From CAZPDM01 sp964585305 (GTDB lineage: Bacteria; Planctomycetota; Uabimicrobiia; Uabimicrobiales; JABWCH01), in the NCBI GenBank assembly GCA_964585305.1, contig CAZPDM010000087.1, positions 1-17,044 on the forward strand: DNA of 17,044 nucleotides, given 5' to 3'. Both the position numbers and the translations under genes were made by a program. How positions within the stretch are numbered: the stretch's first letter is position 1; each line of letters opens with the position of its first letter. The notes under the pieces are model-generated. The model was not told where the DNA came from, made no database searches, and saw only the letters and a program-made list of their open reading frames with translations. Positions 1-7,073 of the stretch are shown piece after piece.

Positions 1-33
1 TCAAAATTTGTTCTCAAAAACAATATAAAAAAT

Positions 34-66
34 TTCTAAAATATGCTAGGTTTTAGAATTTTTTTT
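34..66 (+). terminator. AT-only intrinsic terminator of an upstream gene outside the window
   Basis: An 8-bp stem (TTCTAAAA at 34-41 pairing with TTTTAGAA at 51-58) with a 9-base loop is followed at once by eight T residues. This is the shape of a rho-independent terminator, although the stem is weak. The opposite strand also ends in a T-run (complement of 26-31), so it could work both ways. It probably ends a gene to the left of the window. The -10 box of the next gene follows directly. Confidence 0.5.
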
Positions 67-68
67 GT

Positions 69-74
69 TATAAT
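69..74 (+). promoter_or_regulatory. Putative -10 box for the GNAT-rdgC-murA gene run
   Basis: A perfect TATAAT lies 32 bases before the ATG of the acetyltransferase gene, right after the upstream terminator. No good -35 hexamer is visible 16-18 bp upstream, since that place is taken by the terminator stem, so the promoter may be weak or activator-dependent. A start near 81 would give a short leader of about 26 bases containing the AAGGGA ribosome site. TATAAT is common by chance in such AT-rich DNA; its position is the main support. Confidence 0.4.
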
Positions 75-106
75 TTATGCTCAATTATTAAGCCTAAGGG
101 AATTTT

Positions 107-652
107 ATGTCAACAAATTATGAAATGATTTTGCTTTCGGATCTATTAAAAAAATCTCGTATTGTCCCACACCCTGATTTTATTTTAGCACAAGAATATA
201 TTAGCAAACGATTAGAAAATTTAGGCTCGGTATCTTCAGAATTTAATAATTGGATCCGCTGGATAAAAAAAATATTACCATTTTCAATCTTATATAAATT
301 TTTATACCATTTACGATATGATGCGTTAGTGGGTTTTTGTGAAGAAGAAGAAAATCGCGAAGTATATGGGATGGTTTCTTTTCAAAAGCATCCTTTCTAT
401 CATAAAATTGGTATGTTTGATATTTATGTTTCGCCAGAAAGACGTGGCCAAGATTTAAGTAATCACTTTCAACAATTAAGTCAATTAGTCTATGAACTTA
501 CTTTACGATTTCGCGATAGCGGTTATGAATATTTGCAATGTGGTAAAAATGAAACAACAAAAAAATTACTGACATTATATCAAAAAATAACTATTCGTAA
601 TAATTGGAATTGTGAAGTAGATGTTCTTAGCAGTAGGATTTATTTAAAATAA
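107..652 (+). CDS. GNAT-family N-acetyltransferase
   Basis: The 181-residue protein has the centre of a Gcn5-related acetyltransferase fold. Strands near residues 86-93 and 101-108 lead into the acetyl-CoA motif V-S-P-E-R-R-G-Q-D-L-S (108-118), matching the family pattern in which R/Q-x-x-G-x-G/A holds the CoA pyrophosphate. The second conserved glycine is replaced by Asp116. A long helix follows (118-135), and a KKLLTLYQK segment (152-160) resembles the usual late helix of GNAT proteins. The first 75 residues are basic and unlike known domains. An AAGGGA ribosome site sits 5-6 bases before the ATG. The acceptor substrate cannot be read from the sequence. The gene leads a plus-strand run and is 18 bases from the RdgC-like gene, so they are probably co-transcribed. 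Confidence 0.65.
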   Translation: MSTNYEMILLSDLLKKSRIVPHPDFILAQEYISKRLENLGSVSSEFNNWIRWIKKILPFSILYKFLYHLRYDALVGFCEEEENREVYGMVSFQKHPFYHKIGMFDIYVSPERRGQDLSNHFQQLSQLVYELTLRFRDSGYEYLQCGKNETTKKLLTLYQKITIRNNWNCEVDVLSSRIYLK

Positions 653-670
653 TTTTCTTGGACAAAAAAT

Positions 671-1306
671 ATGGACTTTATTAAAAAATCGGTTACATTT
701 TCTAGATTTCGAGTAGCGGGGCAATTTTCATTTTCTAACGAACATCTTCAACAAGGATTGCATCAAAATCAATTCATTGATTTGAGAGATAAATCTGATC
801 TCGAAAATGAATCCTATGGTTGGGTATCTTTAGAAAACTGCTTAGAACCGCCACAATTAGATTTTCAACACCATGAACCCTATCTTTGCTTGATGCTACG
901 ATTTGATCGTCGTAGTGTATCGAAAACTTTGCTTAAGGCAAAAGTTGCGCAAAAAGAAAAAGCTAAGTTAGCAGAACTTGGACGGCAAAGGCTTTCTAAG
1001 CAAGAGCGCAACGAACTTAAAGAAGCTGTACGAAAAGAACTTTTAGATCGTACACCCATTAGCAGTGCTTTATTTCGAGCAGTTTGGAATTATCAATCTC
1101 AAAATTGCTTTCTTTTTGCAAGTTCTGCTGGAGCACAAAGATTATTTAGCAAAGTCTTTGAAAAGAGTTTCGGATTGCTTTTAGAACTACAAGACCCAAC
1201 TGCGTTAAGTCATGCCTGGGCTAAAGCTAATAATGTTGTTCCAACTTTAAACGCTTCAGAGCCTACTTCATTTACGTTTACCCAAGCAGAAAAAAAGGGA
1301 GAGTAA
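671..1306 (+). CDS. rdgC: RdgC-like recombination-associated protein, N-terminal part
   Basis: The 211-residue protein aligns by eye with the first two thirds of the RdgC family. Shared traits are a Gly-Trp-Val (50-52) after a variable N-terminal lobe, a strand with RFDRR (77-81), a long charged helix with K/E/R-rich spacing (85-125) ending in ELLDRTPIS (123-131), and a strand-helix pair (137-165) that leads into the SFGL motif (166-169). In proteobacteria RdgC is a ring-shaped double-strand DNA-binding protein that limits RecA action; that role is known for the family and inferred here. The expected C-terminal third is missing but is encoded by the next gene, 4 bases on and in another frame. 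Only a weak ribosome site (TTGGA) precedes the ATG. Distant homology, read without an alignment tool. Confidence 0.6.
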   Translation: MDFIKKSVTFSRFRVAGQFSFSNEHLQQGLHQNQFIDLRDKSDLENESYGWVSLENCLEPPQLDFQHHEPYLCLMLRFDRRSVSKTLLKAKVAQKEKAKLAELGRQRLSKQERNELKEAVRKELLDRTPISSALFRAVWNYQSQNCFLFASSAGAQRLFSKVFEKSFGLLLELQDPTALSHAWAKANNVVPTLNASEPTSFTFTQAEKKGE

Positions 1307-1310
1307 TATC

Positions 1311-1847
1311 ATGCAGGTTGTTGAAGCCGAAAAGAAAAATTTTTTAGGCCAAGAATTTTTAACATGGCTTTGGTATTATGGCGAAAAACATGAAGGCACT
1401 CTTGAAATTTCTAAGGAAGAACAAGTAAATTACGAAATAGAAAAAGAAAAAGGATTGCTTGTGCTTGAACCTGTAAGTACGGATGACAGTTGCATCCAGC
1501 GTTTACAAGGTGCCAACAGCAGTACTTGTGCTGAAGCAACAGAAGGATTGAAATCTGGTAAAAAAGTTGCTCTTGTAAAAATGTGGCTTAAATATCAAGA
1601 TTGTGAATGGACATTTACTTGTCGTGGAGAAAAGCTAGCAGTATCTTCCTTAGTTTTAGGAAATCCCAATTCCAGTGTTTCAGATGAACGATTTTATGAA
1701 CTGGTTGAAAAGCTAGAAAAATTTGTTATGGTTTGGGATAAAATGTTTGCAGTATTTTTAAAAATACGTCTTTCTTCAGACTGGCAAAAAAAAGAACTTC
1801 CAAGTATTTCAACGTGGATACAAGAAAGAGAAGAAAAAGAATCTTAG
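1311..1847 (+). CDS. RdgC-like protein, C-terminal part as a separate gene
   Basis: The 178-residue product begins with a segment rich in FLGQEFLTWLWY (11-22), followed by a basic strand-rich part and LKSGKKVALVKMWLKYQD (80-97). The latter resembles the E. coli RdgC region with an IEAGK motif and the following strand. A final helical region (125-155) and a Trp near the end complete it. It has its own ribosome site (GGGAG inside the last codons of the previous gene), is 4 bases from the preceding stop and in a different frame. The pair therefore looks like a stable two-gene form, not an error. The two products probably assemble together. Alternatives are an ancestral frameshift or a programmed frame change; the clean ribosome site argues for separate translation. 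Confidence 0.55.
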   Translation: MQVVEAEKKNFLGQEFLTWLWYYGEKHEGTLEISKEEQVNYEIEKEKGLLVLEPVSTDDSCIQRLQGANSSTCAEATEGLKSGKKVALVKMWLKYQDCEWTFTCRGEKLAVSSLVLGNPNSSVSDERFYELVEKLEKFVMVWDKMFAVFLKIRLSSDWQKKELPSISTWIQEREEKES

Positions 1848-1859
1848 CCGCAAAGCGGC
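1847..1859. promoter_or_regulatory. Short GC hairpin at the end of the RdgC-like C-terminal gene
   Basis: GCCGC and GCGGC form a perfect 5-bp stem with an AAA loop, beginning on the last base of the TAG stop codon. With one bulge it extends to TTAG/CTAA. It is strikingly GC-rich for this DNA. No T-run follows on the plus strand, so it is not a standard terminator for this gene. It stands in tandem with the larger hairpin at 1867-1894 and may protect the 3' end of the mRNA. Confidence 0.45.
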
Positions 1860-1866
1860 CTAAAAA

Positions 1867-1894
1867 ACATTCCCACGTAGAAACGTGGGAATGT
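1867..1894. promoter_or_regulatory. Perfect 12-bp hairpin before murA
   Basis: The arms (1867-1878 and 1883-1894) are perfect complements around a 4-base loop and contain the core ATTCCCAC/GTGGGAAT. The plus-strand sequence after it is AAATAT, not a T-run, so termination of plus-strand transcripts is doubtful. The minus strand does have a T6 run (complement of 1862-1867), but no minus-strand gene needs it. The hairpin lies 32 bases before the murA start. The same core is found before the LysM gene at 14327. Confidence 0.6.
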
Positions 1895-1913
1895 AAATAT
1901 ATTTGGTTTTCAT

Positions 1914-1920
1914 AAGGGGA
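1914..1920 (+). promoter_or_regulatory. Ribosome site that sets the murA start
   Basis: AAGGGGA stands 6 bases before the ATG at 1927. The same frame is open back to a TTG at 1903, but that start would place this ribosome site inside the gene and add eight residues that the MurA family lacks. Confidence 0.75.
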
Positions 1921-1926
1921 AGCATT

Positions 1927-3219
1927 ATGCCTGAAAAGCAAGAAAAAATGATAGTCGAAGGTGGCCGTCGTTTAGAAGGTGAAGTGAATATTAGTGGCTC
2001 CAAAAACGCCGCCCTCCCTATTTTAGCTGCAACTTTGTTAACTACAGAGCCATGTATCATTGAAAATGTTCCCGATCTTTCTGATATTACAGAAATGCTA
2101 GATATTTTAAATTGCTTAGGGGCTAAGACAGAATATAATAAAATAGAAGGACGTGTTACAGTTCAAGTAACCGATGAAAGCTTAATTACCGCTCCTTATG
2201 AATTGGTTCGTAAAATGCGTGCCTCAATATGTGTATTAGGCCCTTTATTGGCAAGACGTAAACGTGCTAAAATTTCCATGCCAGGAGGATGTGTCATTGG
2301 TGTACGCCCTATTGATTTGCATTTAAAAGGAATGGCCGCACTTGGGGCAAACATTGAAATTGAACACGGATATATTCATGCAGACACAACTCAGCTTCAA
2401 GGTTGTGCAATGTTTCTAGGAGGAGCATTTGGATCTACTGTTTTAGGAACTGCTAATGTTATGATGGCAGCAACTATGGCCCAAGGGATAACAGTTATTG
2501 AGAATGCTGCCTGTGAACCAGAAGTAGAAGATCTAGCAAACTTTTTAATTGCAATGGGCGCAAAAATTACAGGAGTTGGCAGCCATCATCTTACTATTGA
2601 AGGCGTATCAACATTGCATGGATGCCGATACACAGTTATTCCCGATCGTATCGAAGCCGGTACATTTATGGCAGCTGCAGCTATCAGTGATGGAGATATT
2701 GTGTTGAAAAATTTCCGACTCGATCACCTTATGGCTGTAATGGACAAGCTAAATGAAATCGGCGTAAAAGTAAAAAAACTATCTTCAGAAAATGGATTGG
2801 ATCAAGTTAGAATCACTGCGACAAAAAGTTATAAAACCTGTGATATTATTACGCTTCCTTATCCAGGATTTCCCACAGATTTACAAGCACAATTTGCAGC
2901 ACTATTAAGCCTTGTACCAGGAATCAGTCTTATTACAGAAAAGATCTATCCTGATCGCTTTATGCATGTATCAGAATTACAACGTATGGGTGCTAACATC
3001 CGCAAAGAAGGCGCGACAATTATTGTTCAAGGCGTAGATTTTTTATCTGGCGCACCAGTTATGGCAACTGATTTGAGAGCAAGTGCAGCATTAGTTCTAT
3101 CTGGATTAGTTGCTCGTGGTGAAACCACAATTGAACAAATTCATCATTTAGATCGTGGGTATGAAAAAATTGATGAAAAATTAAAAAAACTTGGTGCAAA
3201 CATCCGAAGATCCTACTAG
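1927..3219 (+). CDS. murA: UDP-N-acetylglucosamine 1-carboxyvinyltransferase MurA
   Basis: MurA transfers enolpyruvate from phosphoenolpyruvate to UDP-GlcNAc in the cytoplasm, the first committed step of peptidoglycan synthesis. The 430-residue protein has the usual length and both inside-out alpha/beta domains. Visible marks are SGSKNAALP with the substrate-binding Lys26-Asn27, the RAS motif near residue 99, and the loop PGGCVIGVRP with catalytic Cys122, the target of fosfomycin in the family. Further on are EVEDLANFL, an FPTDLQAQF segment, and the C-terminal DLRASAALVLSG region. The start at 1927 is chosen from the AAGGGGA ribosome site. It follows the RdgC-like pair after two hairpins, and its stop is within 11 bases of the next gene's start, so it is probably co-transcribed with the secreted repeat protein. 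Confidence 0.97.
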   Translation: MPEKQEKMIVEGGRRLEGEVNISGSKNAALPILAATLLTTEPCIIENVPDLSDITEMLDILNCLGAKTEYNKIEGRVTVQVTDESLITAPYELVRKMRASICVLGPLLARRKRAKISMPGGCVIGVRPIDLHLKGMAALGANIEIEHGYIHADTTQLQGCAMFLGGAFGSTVLGTANVMMAATMAQGITVIENAACEPEVEDLANFLIAMGAKITGVGSHHLTIEGVSTLHGCRYTVIPDRIEAGTFMAAAAISDGDIVLKNFRLDHLMAVMDKLNEIGVKVKKLSSENGLDQVRITATKSYKTCDIITLPYPGFPTDLQAQFAALLSLVPGISLITEKIYPDRFMHVSELQRMGANIRKEGATIIVQGVDFLSGAPVMATDLRASAALVLSGLVARGETTIEQIHHLDRGYEKIDEKLKKLGANIRRSY

Positions 3220-3230
3220 GAATGCTCTTT

Positions 3231-4586
3231 ATGAATATAAAACCTGTTCAAATAATGTTTCTTTTTTTATTGACGATTTTTCCCTGTCTTCAAGCGCAAT
3301 CAAGTCTTGATTTATATACTCAATATACAAATGCTTATCGTTTAGCTTGGGAATGGGATGAAGTCCGATACCAAACGGCTGAACAAACAGAGGAAATAAA
3401 CCAAGTACAATATGCAAGAATTTGGGCTGTCCAATATTTGGAAAAACATTTAGTTCTCTCTTCCTATCACACACTTTACCAAAATTATCGCAAACTCTAT
3501 GAATTTGCCACTATGGAACCTTTAAGATATGGACATTCTGAAGCTGATGCCTGGGCAAAAAAAATGGCACTTTTGCATTATCATGGATACCATAAAAGAA
3601 ATTTGGGAGAAGAATTAAACGAATTTTTAAATAATGCCCCGTGGAAACCAGAAGAAATTAAATGGGTCATGGATTTCTTACAAAGTTCACAACCTTTATA
3701 TTTTCAAAGTGAGCTGTTAAAAGTAAGCAGGGAAATCTATGATTTTTTGCGATTGCGTAAAGAGTTTGCTTATAAAATAGAGCAAACATTGGAACAAAAG
3801 CCAGATATTGTTGCTGAAGAAAAATCTAATGAAACTACTAACGAAACTACTAATGAAACTACTAATGAAACTACTAATGAAAATTCGGAGAAGTCAGCAG
3901 ATATAGAGAATCTTAATAATATTCAAACTCCTACAGAATTGATTTATGATCCAGAAAAAGCACAAGTTATTGTTCAAGTTTTTCTGCGAAATCGTTATTA
4001 TTTTGATGAAACAATGGACTTACCCAATCAATATCGTTCTGCTTATCAATATGCTACCGATTGGCAATATGGTCTTGGAATGGGACGAGATGAAGCAGAA
4101 ATTTGGGCAAAAAATTTTGTACGCAATCGTGGAAGTTTAAATTCTCAAGATAACCTTGCACGGCAATACCGTGCTATCTATGAATTTGCAGAATATGATT
4201 TACGAATTGAACCTACGGAAATGGTAGAAAATTTTGCCCTGGAGTTTTTAAGAAACAAAGCTAAATTTGCTCATCATCAAACTTTATCCGTGCAATTCCG
4301 GGAAGCATTTTTCTTTGCATATACCAGCAATTTTTTACCCATTTTCCGCCAACCCGAAGCAACGCCTGGATCATTTTTGCATAATCAAGCAATCAGTTGG
4401 GCGCAACAGTTAATTGAAATGAGAGGAAAAATACAGGCCGGACAAGATTTTTCTATTCAATATCAAGAAGCTGTAGAAATCGCTTATAGCAATTTTTTTT
4501 CATCTTCAAATTCTGAAGAAAGAATCACTCTTGACGAAGCTCGAAATTGGGCGAAAAAAATGCTCTTGAGAGAAGACAACCCATAA
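3231..4586 (+). CDS. Secreted protein with repeated helical units, not recognised
   Basis: A signal peptide of about 22 residues (hydrophobic core MFLFLLTIF, then CLQAQ) marks export. The mature protein is made of about seven or eight imperfect units of 40-50 residues. Each has the pattern QYR-x-AY-x-FA, a variable stretch, then EA-x-x-WAK-x-F/L-L, as in YRKLYEFA...AWAKKM, YRSAYQYA...IWAKNF, YRAIYEFA...FALEFL and IQYQEAVEIAY...NWAKKML. Conserved aromatic and Ala positions predict paired amphipathic helices, like a solenoid. A low-complexity linker with four-residue TNET-type repeats splits the protein near its middle. The start at 3231 has AGGA at the right distance; the ATG at 3222 is too close to it. 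It directly follows murA, which hints at an envelope role, but no function can be assigned. Confidence 0.8.
   Translation: MNIKPVQIMFLFLLTIFPCLQAQSSLDLYTQYTNAYRLAWEWDEVRYQTAEQTEEINQVQYARIWAVQYLEKHLVLSSYHTLYQNYRKLYEFATMEPLRYGHSEADAWAKKMALLHYHGYHKRNLGEELNEFLNNAPWKPEEIKWVMDFLQSSQPLYFQSELLKVSREIYDFLRLRKEFAYKIEQTLEQKPDIVAEEKSNETTNETTNETTNETTNENSEKSADIENLNNIQTPTELIYDPEKAQVIVQVFLRNRYYFDETMDLPNQYRSAYQYATDWQYGLGMGRDEAEIWAKNFVRNRGSLNSQDNLARQYRAIYEFAEYDLRIEPTEMVENFALEFLRNKAKFAHHQTLSVQFREAFFFAYTSNFLPIFRQPEATPGSFLHNQAISWAQQLIEMRGKIQAGQDFSIQYQEAVEIAYSNFFSSSNSEERITLDEARNWAKKMLLREDNP
3828..3884 (+). repeat. 12-bp tandem repeat coding a Thr-Asn-Glu-Thr linker
   Basis: The unit AATGAAACTACT occurs four times in a row (3828-3839, 3840-3851 with one T-to-C change, 3852-3863, 3864-3875) followed by a partial AATGAAAAT. 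Because the unit is 12 bp, gain or loss of copies keeps the reading frame and only changes the length of the linker between the two helical-repeat halves of the secreted protein. Confidence 0.9.
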
Positions 4587-4634
4587 ACCTAAAAAAAGCC
4601 TATAGCAAAAAACGCTATAGGCTTTTTTAGGTTT
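4585..4634. terminator. Two-way terminator between converging genes
   Basis: GCCTATAGC and GCTATAGGC form a perfect 9-bp stem with a 7-base loop. The stem is extended by an A-run pairing with a T-run and, past a one-base bulge, by AAACCT/AGGTTT. Each strand therefore ends in a T-run. It starts on the stop codon of the secreted repeat gene and lies 25 bases from the stop of the lipoprotein gene coming the other way, so it serves both. Confidence 0.92.
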
Positions 4635-4659
4635 AAATTTCAAAGATTATGAAGCTATC

Positions 4660-6339
4660 TTACTTAATTCTCCATATTACCATATCTTTATTGCTAGGCC
4701 CGGCAGTAACACCGCACACTACAATTCGTTGCAAGTTGTCAAGCATAATTCCAATTCCACGATCGCATTCATCACCACCACCTGCATTGTGATGATAAAA
4801 GATTCCCAGTGTACCAAAAGTAGTGTCTAAAGTGCCATCAGGAAGAATGCGGGCGACTGCCATATCTCCATTACTACCATTATAAAAATGTCCAGTTATC
4901 AAAATACGCTCCAGGCTATCTAAAACTATACTTGTAGCTTTATCAGAATTGCTTGCTGCAAATGGTACAACAAAAATTCCTGTACCATTAAAAGTAGTAT
5001 CTAGCGTTCCATTTGAATTAAGCCGCCATATTGCAGCATCTGCATTGTTAGCTTCATTGCGACGGATGCCTGCTACAAGAATACGACCTTGACCATCGAT
5101 TATAACTGCGGCACCTTGATCACGAGGTTGAGAACCATTTCCACTATTATAGCGGAAAAAACCAGTGCCATTAAAAGTTGTATCTAAGGTTCCATTTGCA
5201 TTCACACGCCATACTACCATATCGCAATAGGTAGAGGCACTTAAGTCATGACAATGACCTGTAACAACCATACGCCCAGATTTGTCGAAAACGATACCAT
5301 CAGCTCGACTGTAAGTATTAATAGGGTCTCCAACATTATGGATAAAATGTCCGGTCCCATTAAAAGTAGTATCAAGTGTTCCATTTGGATTGAGTCGCCA
5401 TATTACCATATCGCTTCTATTATTACTATTTCTACTGTTCCCAGCAACAATAATACGGCCTTTGCTGTCTAAGAGTATAGCATTCCCATTGTCGCAATCA
5501 TTTCCACCAGCTACATTGTTTTCTGTAAAAAAACCTGTCCCATTGAAACTAGTATCGAGAGTTCCATTTTCGCAAATTTTCCAAACAGTCATATCAAAAT
5601 CATTAGCACTTCTGCTTGAGCCAGCAACAAAAATATTGTTATTACTATCTACAATAACAGCAACACCTCTATCGCAATCATCATTACCAGCAGCATTGTG
5701 GTGGGAAAAAATACCTGTGCCATTGAAAGTAGTATCCAAAGTACCATCAGGATTGTATCGCCAAACTATCATGTCGGCAGTACCGCTGGGTCCTTGACCA
5801 CGTCCGGTAATGACAATACGGCCAATATTATCTATTGCACGAGTAGCACTTGTCATAGAAAGAGTGATGCCCTCACCAAAATCATCACCACTTCCACCTG
5901 CAGCTTGATCATTTACTACAAATCCTTGGCCTCCTGCAAAGGTATCATCTAAAATACCAATAGAACTTTCTGTTGAGAAATTGGAATCTTCTAAACATTG
6001 ATATTCTTGGCCCGCAAGGATTGCAAAAACACGCCAAAAATGAGTGCTATTATATGCAAGTGCACCAATAGGCATATCAAATGTGTTGGTATCTATGTCT
6101 GTCTGTTCAAACATAAGTTGGGAAAAATTTTCATCCTTGGCTACAAGCAAGCGGTATGTTGCTCCAGGAACTTCAGTCCATTCAAAAGTAGAATTTAGAA
6201 GGACATTGGTTGATCCTTTTGCAGGATTGACAAGAGTAATTGAGGCTGCTTTTTGATTTTTCTTGTTACCTAAACAACCAGTAAGCAAAATAGACATTAA
6301 AATAGCAAATACAGCTAAAGCTAATAATAGCTTTCTCAT
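4660..6339 (-). CDS. Delta-60 repeat lipoprotein, probable seven-bladed beta-propeller
   Basis: The 559-residue protein begins with a lipoprotein signal ending in L-L-T-G-C (Cys22), so it is lipid-anchored at the membrane. Residues about 33-123 look like an Ig/fibronectin-type domain (TFEWTEVPGATYRLLVA, HFWRVFAI). The rest holds seven copies of the delta-60 repeat, each with the mark G-T-L-D-T-T-F-N-G-T-G near residues 130, 201, 261, 322, 384, 446 and 504, so about 60 residues apart. Between marks comes a strand with GRIIVAG, then D-M-V-I-W-R. The chain ends in MVIWRIK, the strand that would complete the first, incomplete unit, as in a circularly closed seven-bladed propeller. A GGGAG ribosome site lies 10 bases before the ATG. 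Binding partner unknown. It may be read through from rdgB, 60 bases upstream. Confidence 0.85.
   Translation of the reverse strand: MRKLLLALAVFAILMSILLTGCLGNKKNQKAASITLVNPAKGSTNVLLNSTFEWTEVPGATYRLLVAKDENFSQLMFEQTDIDTNTFDMPIGALAYNSTHFWRVFAILAGQEYQCLEDSNFSTESSIGILDDTFAGGQGFVVNDQAAGGSGDDFGEGITLSMTSATRAIDNIGRIVITGRGQGPSGTADMIVWRYNPDGTLDTTFNGTGIFSHHNAAGNDDCDRGVAVIVDSNNNIFVAGSSRSANDFDMTVWKICENGTLDTSFNGTGFFTENNVAGGNDCDNGNAILLDSKGRIIVAGNSRNSNNRSDMVIWRLNPNGTLDTTFNGTGHFIHNVGDPINTYSRADGIVFDKSGRMVVTGHCHDLSASTYCDMVVWRVNANGTLDTTFNGTGFFRYNSGNGSQPRDQGAAVIIDGQGRILVAGIRRNEANNADAAIWRLNSNGTLDTTFNGTGIFVVPFAASNSDKATSIVLDSLERILITGHFYNGSNGDMAVARILPDGTLDTTFGTLGIFYHHNAGGGDECDRGIGIMLDNLQRIVVCGVTAGPSNKDMVIWRIK
4975..5745 (-). 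repeat. DNA-level repeats inside the propeller gene
   Basis: A nearly constant stretch coding for GTLDTTFNGTG (plus-strand reading around ACCATTAAAAGTAGTATC) recurs near 4983, 5168, 5355, 5538 and 5720, that is every 183-187 bp. The DNA of these short stretches is more alike than the rest of the gene, which suggests recent duplication or gene conversion between blades. Confidence 0.75.
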
Positions 6340-6399
6340 AGTTTTTTATCTCCCAAAGATTTCATCCAATATTTTCCTATTTTTAACAGAAAATACTTT

Positions 6400-7023
6400 T
6401 TAAATATTTTTTATAATTTTCTGCAAACTAAATTGCCTTTGGAATTCTATAAGTGCGCGGCCACGGTGGCTTACTTTGTTTTTGTCTTCGTCAGACATCT
6501 CTGCAAAGGTTTGATGGAATCCATCCACTTCAAAAAGTGGATCGTATCCAAATCCATTTTGACCGCGTAAATCAAAAATAATTCGGCCAGGACATATTCC
6601 TTGGCATGTTAATAGAACTTGATCTGCATAGACTAAAACAATAACACAAGTGAAACGAGCTGTGCGTTTTTCTAAAGGAACATCTTTTAGTAATCTTAAA
6701 ATTTTTTCATTATTCGCATGATAACGCTCTGGGCCAGTGATTCCTGCAAATCGAGCAGAATAAACGCCAGGCTGCCCATGTAAGAAATCAACCTCTAATC
6801 CTGTGTCATCCGCAATACATGGCAGATGAGTAAGCTGAGAAGCTGACTTTGCCTTGATAATAGCATTTTCAAGATAATCTTTACCTGATTCTTCGGGTTC
6901 AGGTAAATGTGGGAAATCTTGCATTCCAAGTAGTTCAATTGGAAATCTACTTAATATTGCCTGTATTTCTTGAAATTTATGCTGATTTTTTGTTGCAATC
7001 AAAATTTTTTTTGAGGATGTCAT
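6400..7023 (-). CDS. rdgB: XTP/dITP diphosphatase (RdgB/HAM1 family)
   Basis: This cytoplasmic enzyme removes deaminated purine nucleotides (ITP, dITP, XTP) by hydrolysis to the monophosphate and diphosphate, keeping them out of DNA and RNA. The 207-residue protein has the family length and motifs: IATKNQHKFQEI (9-20) for the nucleotide, ADDTGLEV (71-78) with the metal and catalytic acids, GQPGVYSARFAG (83-94), NGFGYDPLF (156-164), and MSDEDKNKVSHRGRA (176-190). The start is right for the family; the leader is AAAGAAAA, a poor ribosome site. It follows the terminator of the cysteine-rich secreted protein gene by about 20 bases and precedes the lipoprotein gene by 60 bases. It is a housekeeping gene with no evident link to its neighbours. 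Confidence 0.95.
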   Translation of the reverse strand: MTSSKKILIATKNQHKFQEIQAILSRFPIELLGMQDFPHLPEPEESGKDYLENAIIKAKSASQLTHLPCIADDTGLEVDFLHGQPGVYSARFAGITGPERYHANNEKILRLLKDVPLEKRTARFTCVIVLVYADQVLLTCQGICPGRIIFDLRGQNGFGYDPLFEVDGFHQTFAEMSDEDKNKVSHRGRALIEFQRQFSLQKIIKNI

Positions 7024-7040
7024 TTTTCTTTAAAAGAAAC

Positions 7041-7065
7041 TAAAACCCGGTTTAACCGAGTTTTA
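7041..7065 (-). terminator. Terminator of the secreted cysteine-rich protein gene
   Basis: An inverted repeat (7041-7050 with 7056-7065, 5-base loop) has one C/A mismatch on the plus strand. In the minus-strand RNA that position is a G-U pair, so the full 10-bp stem forms only in that direction. The T-rich tract GTTTCTTTTA follows on the minus strand. It lies 8 bases after the stop codon of the gene ending at 7074 and before rdgB. Confidence 0.75.
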
Positions 7066-7073
7066 ATTTGAAA

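Noticed and set aside
671..1847. RdgC-like pair as a pseudogene caused by a frameshift
   Set aside because: Both frames are intact and the second has its own well-placed ribosome site, so a functional split is more likely. It cannot be fully excluded without relatives.
1903..1927. Longer murA start at TTG 1903
   Set aside because: It would put the AAGGGGA ribosome site inside the gene and add residues absent from MurA proteins. ATG 1927 fits better.
1726..2060. Minus-strand frames over the RdgC-like end and murA start
   Set aside because: They overlap well-supported plus-strand genes, lack family features, and read across the hairpins.
3828..3884. CRISPR-like repeat array
   Set aside because: The units are 12 bp, contiguous without spacers, and code a protein linker.
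5248..6256. Plus-strand open frames opposite the propeller lipoprotein
   Set aside because: They are low-complexity antisense frames produced by the repeated codons of the real gene, with no ribosome sites and no recognisable domains.
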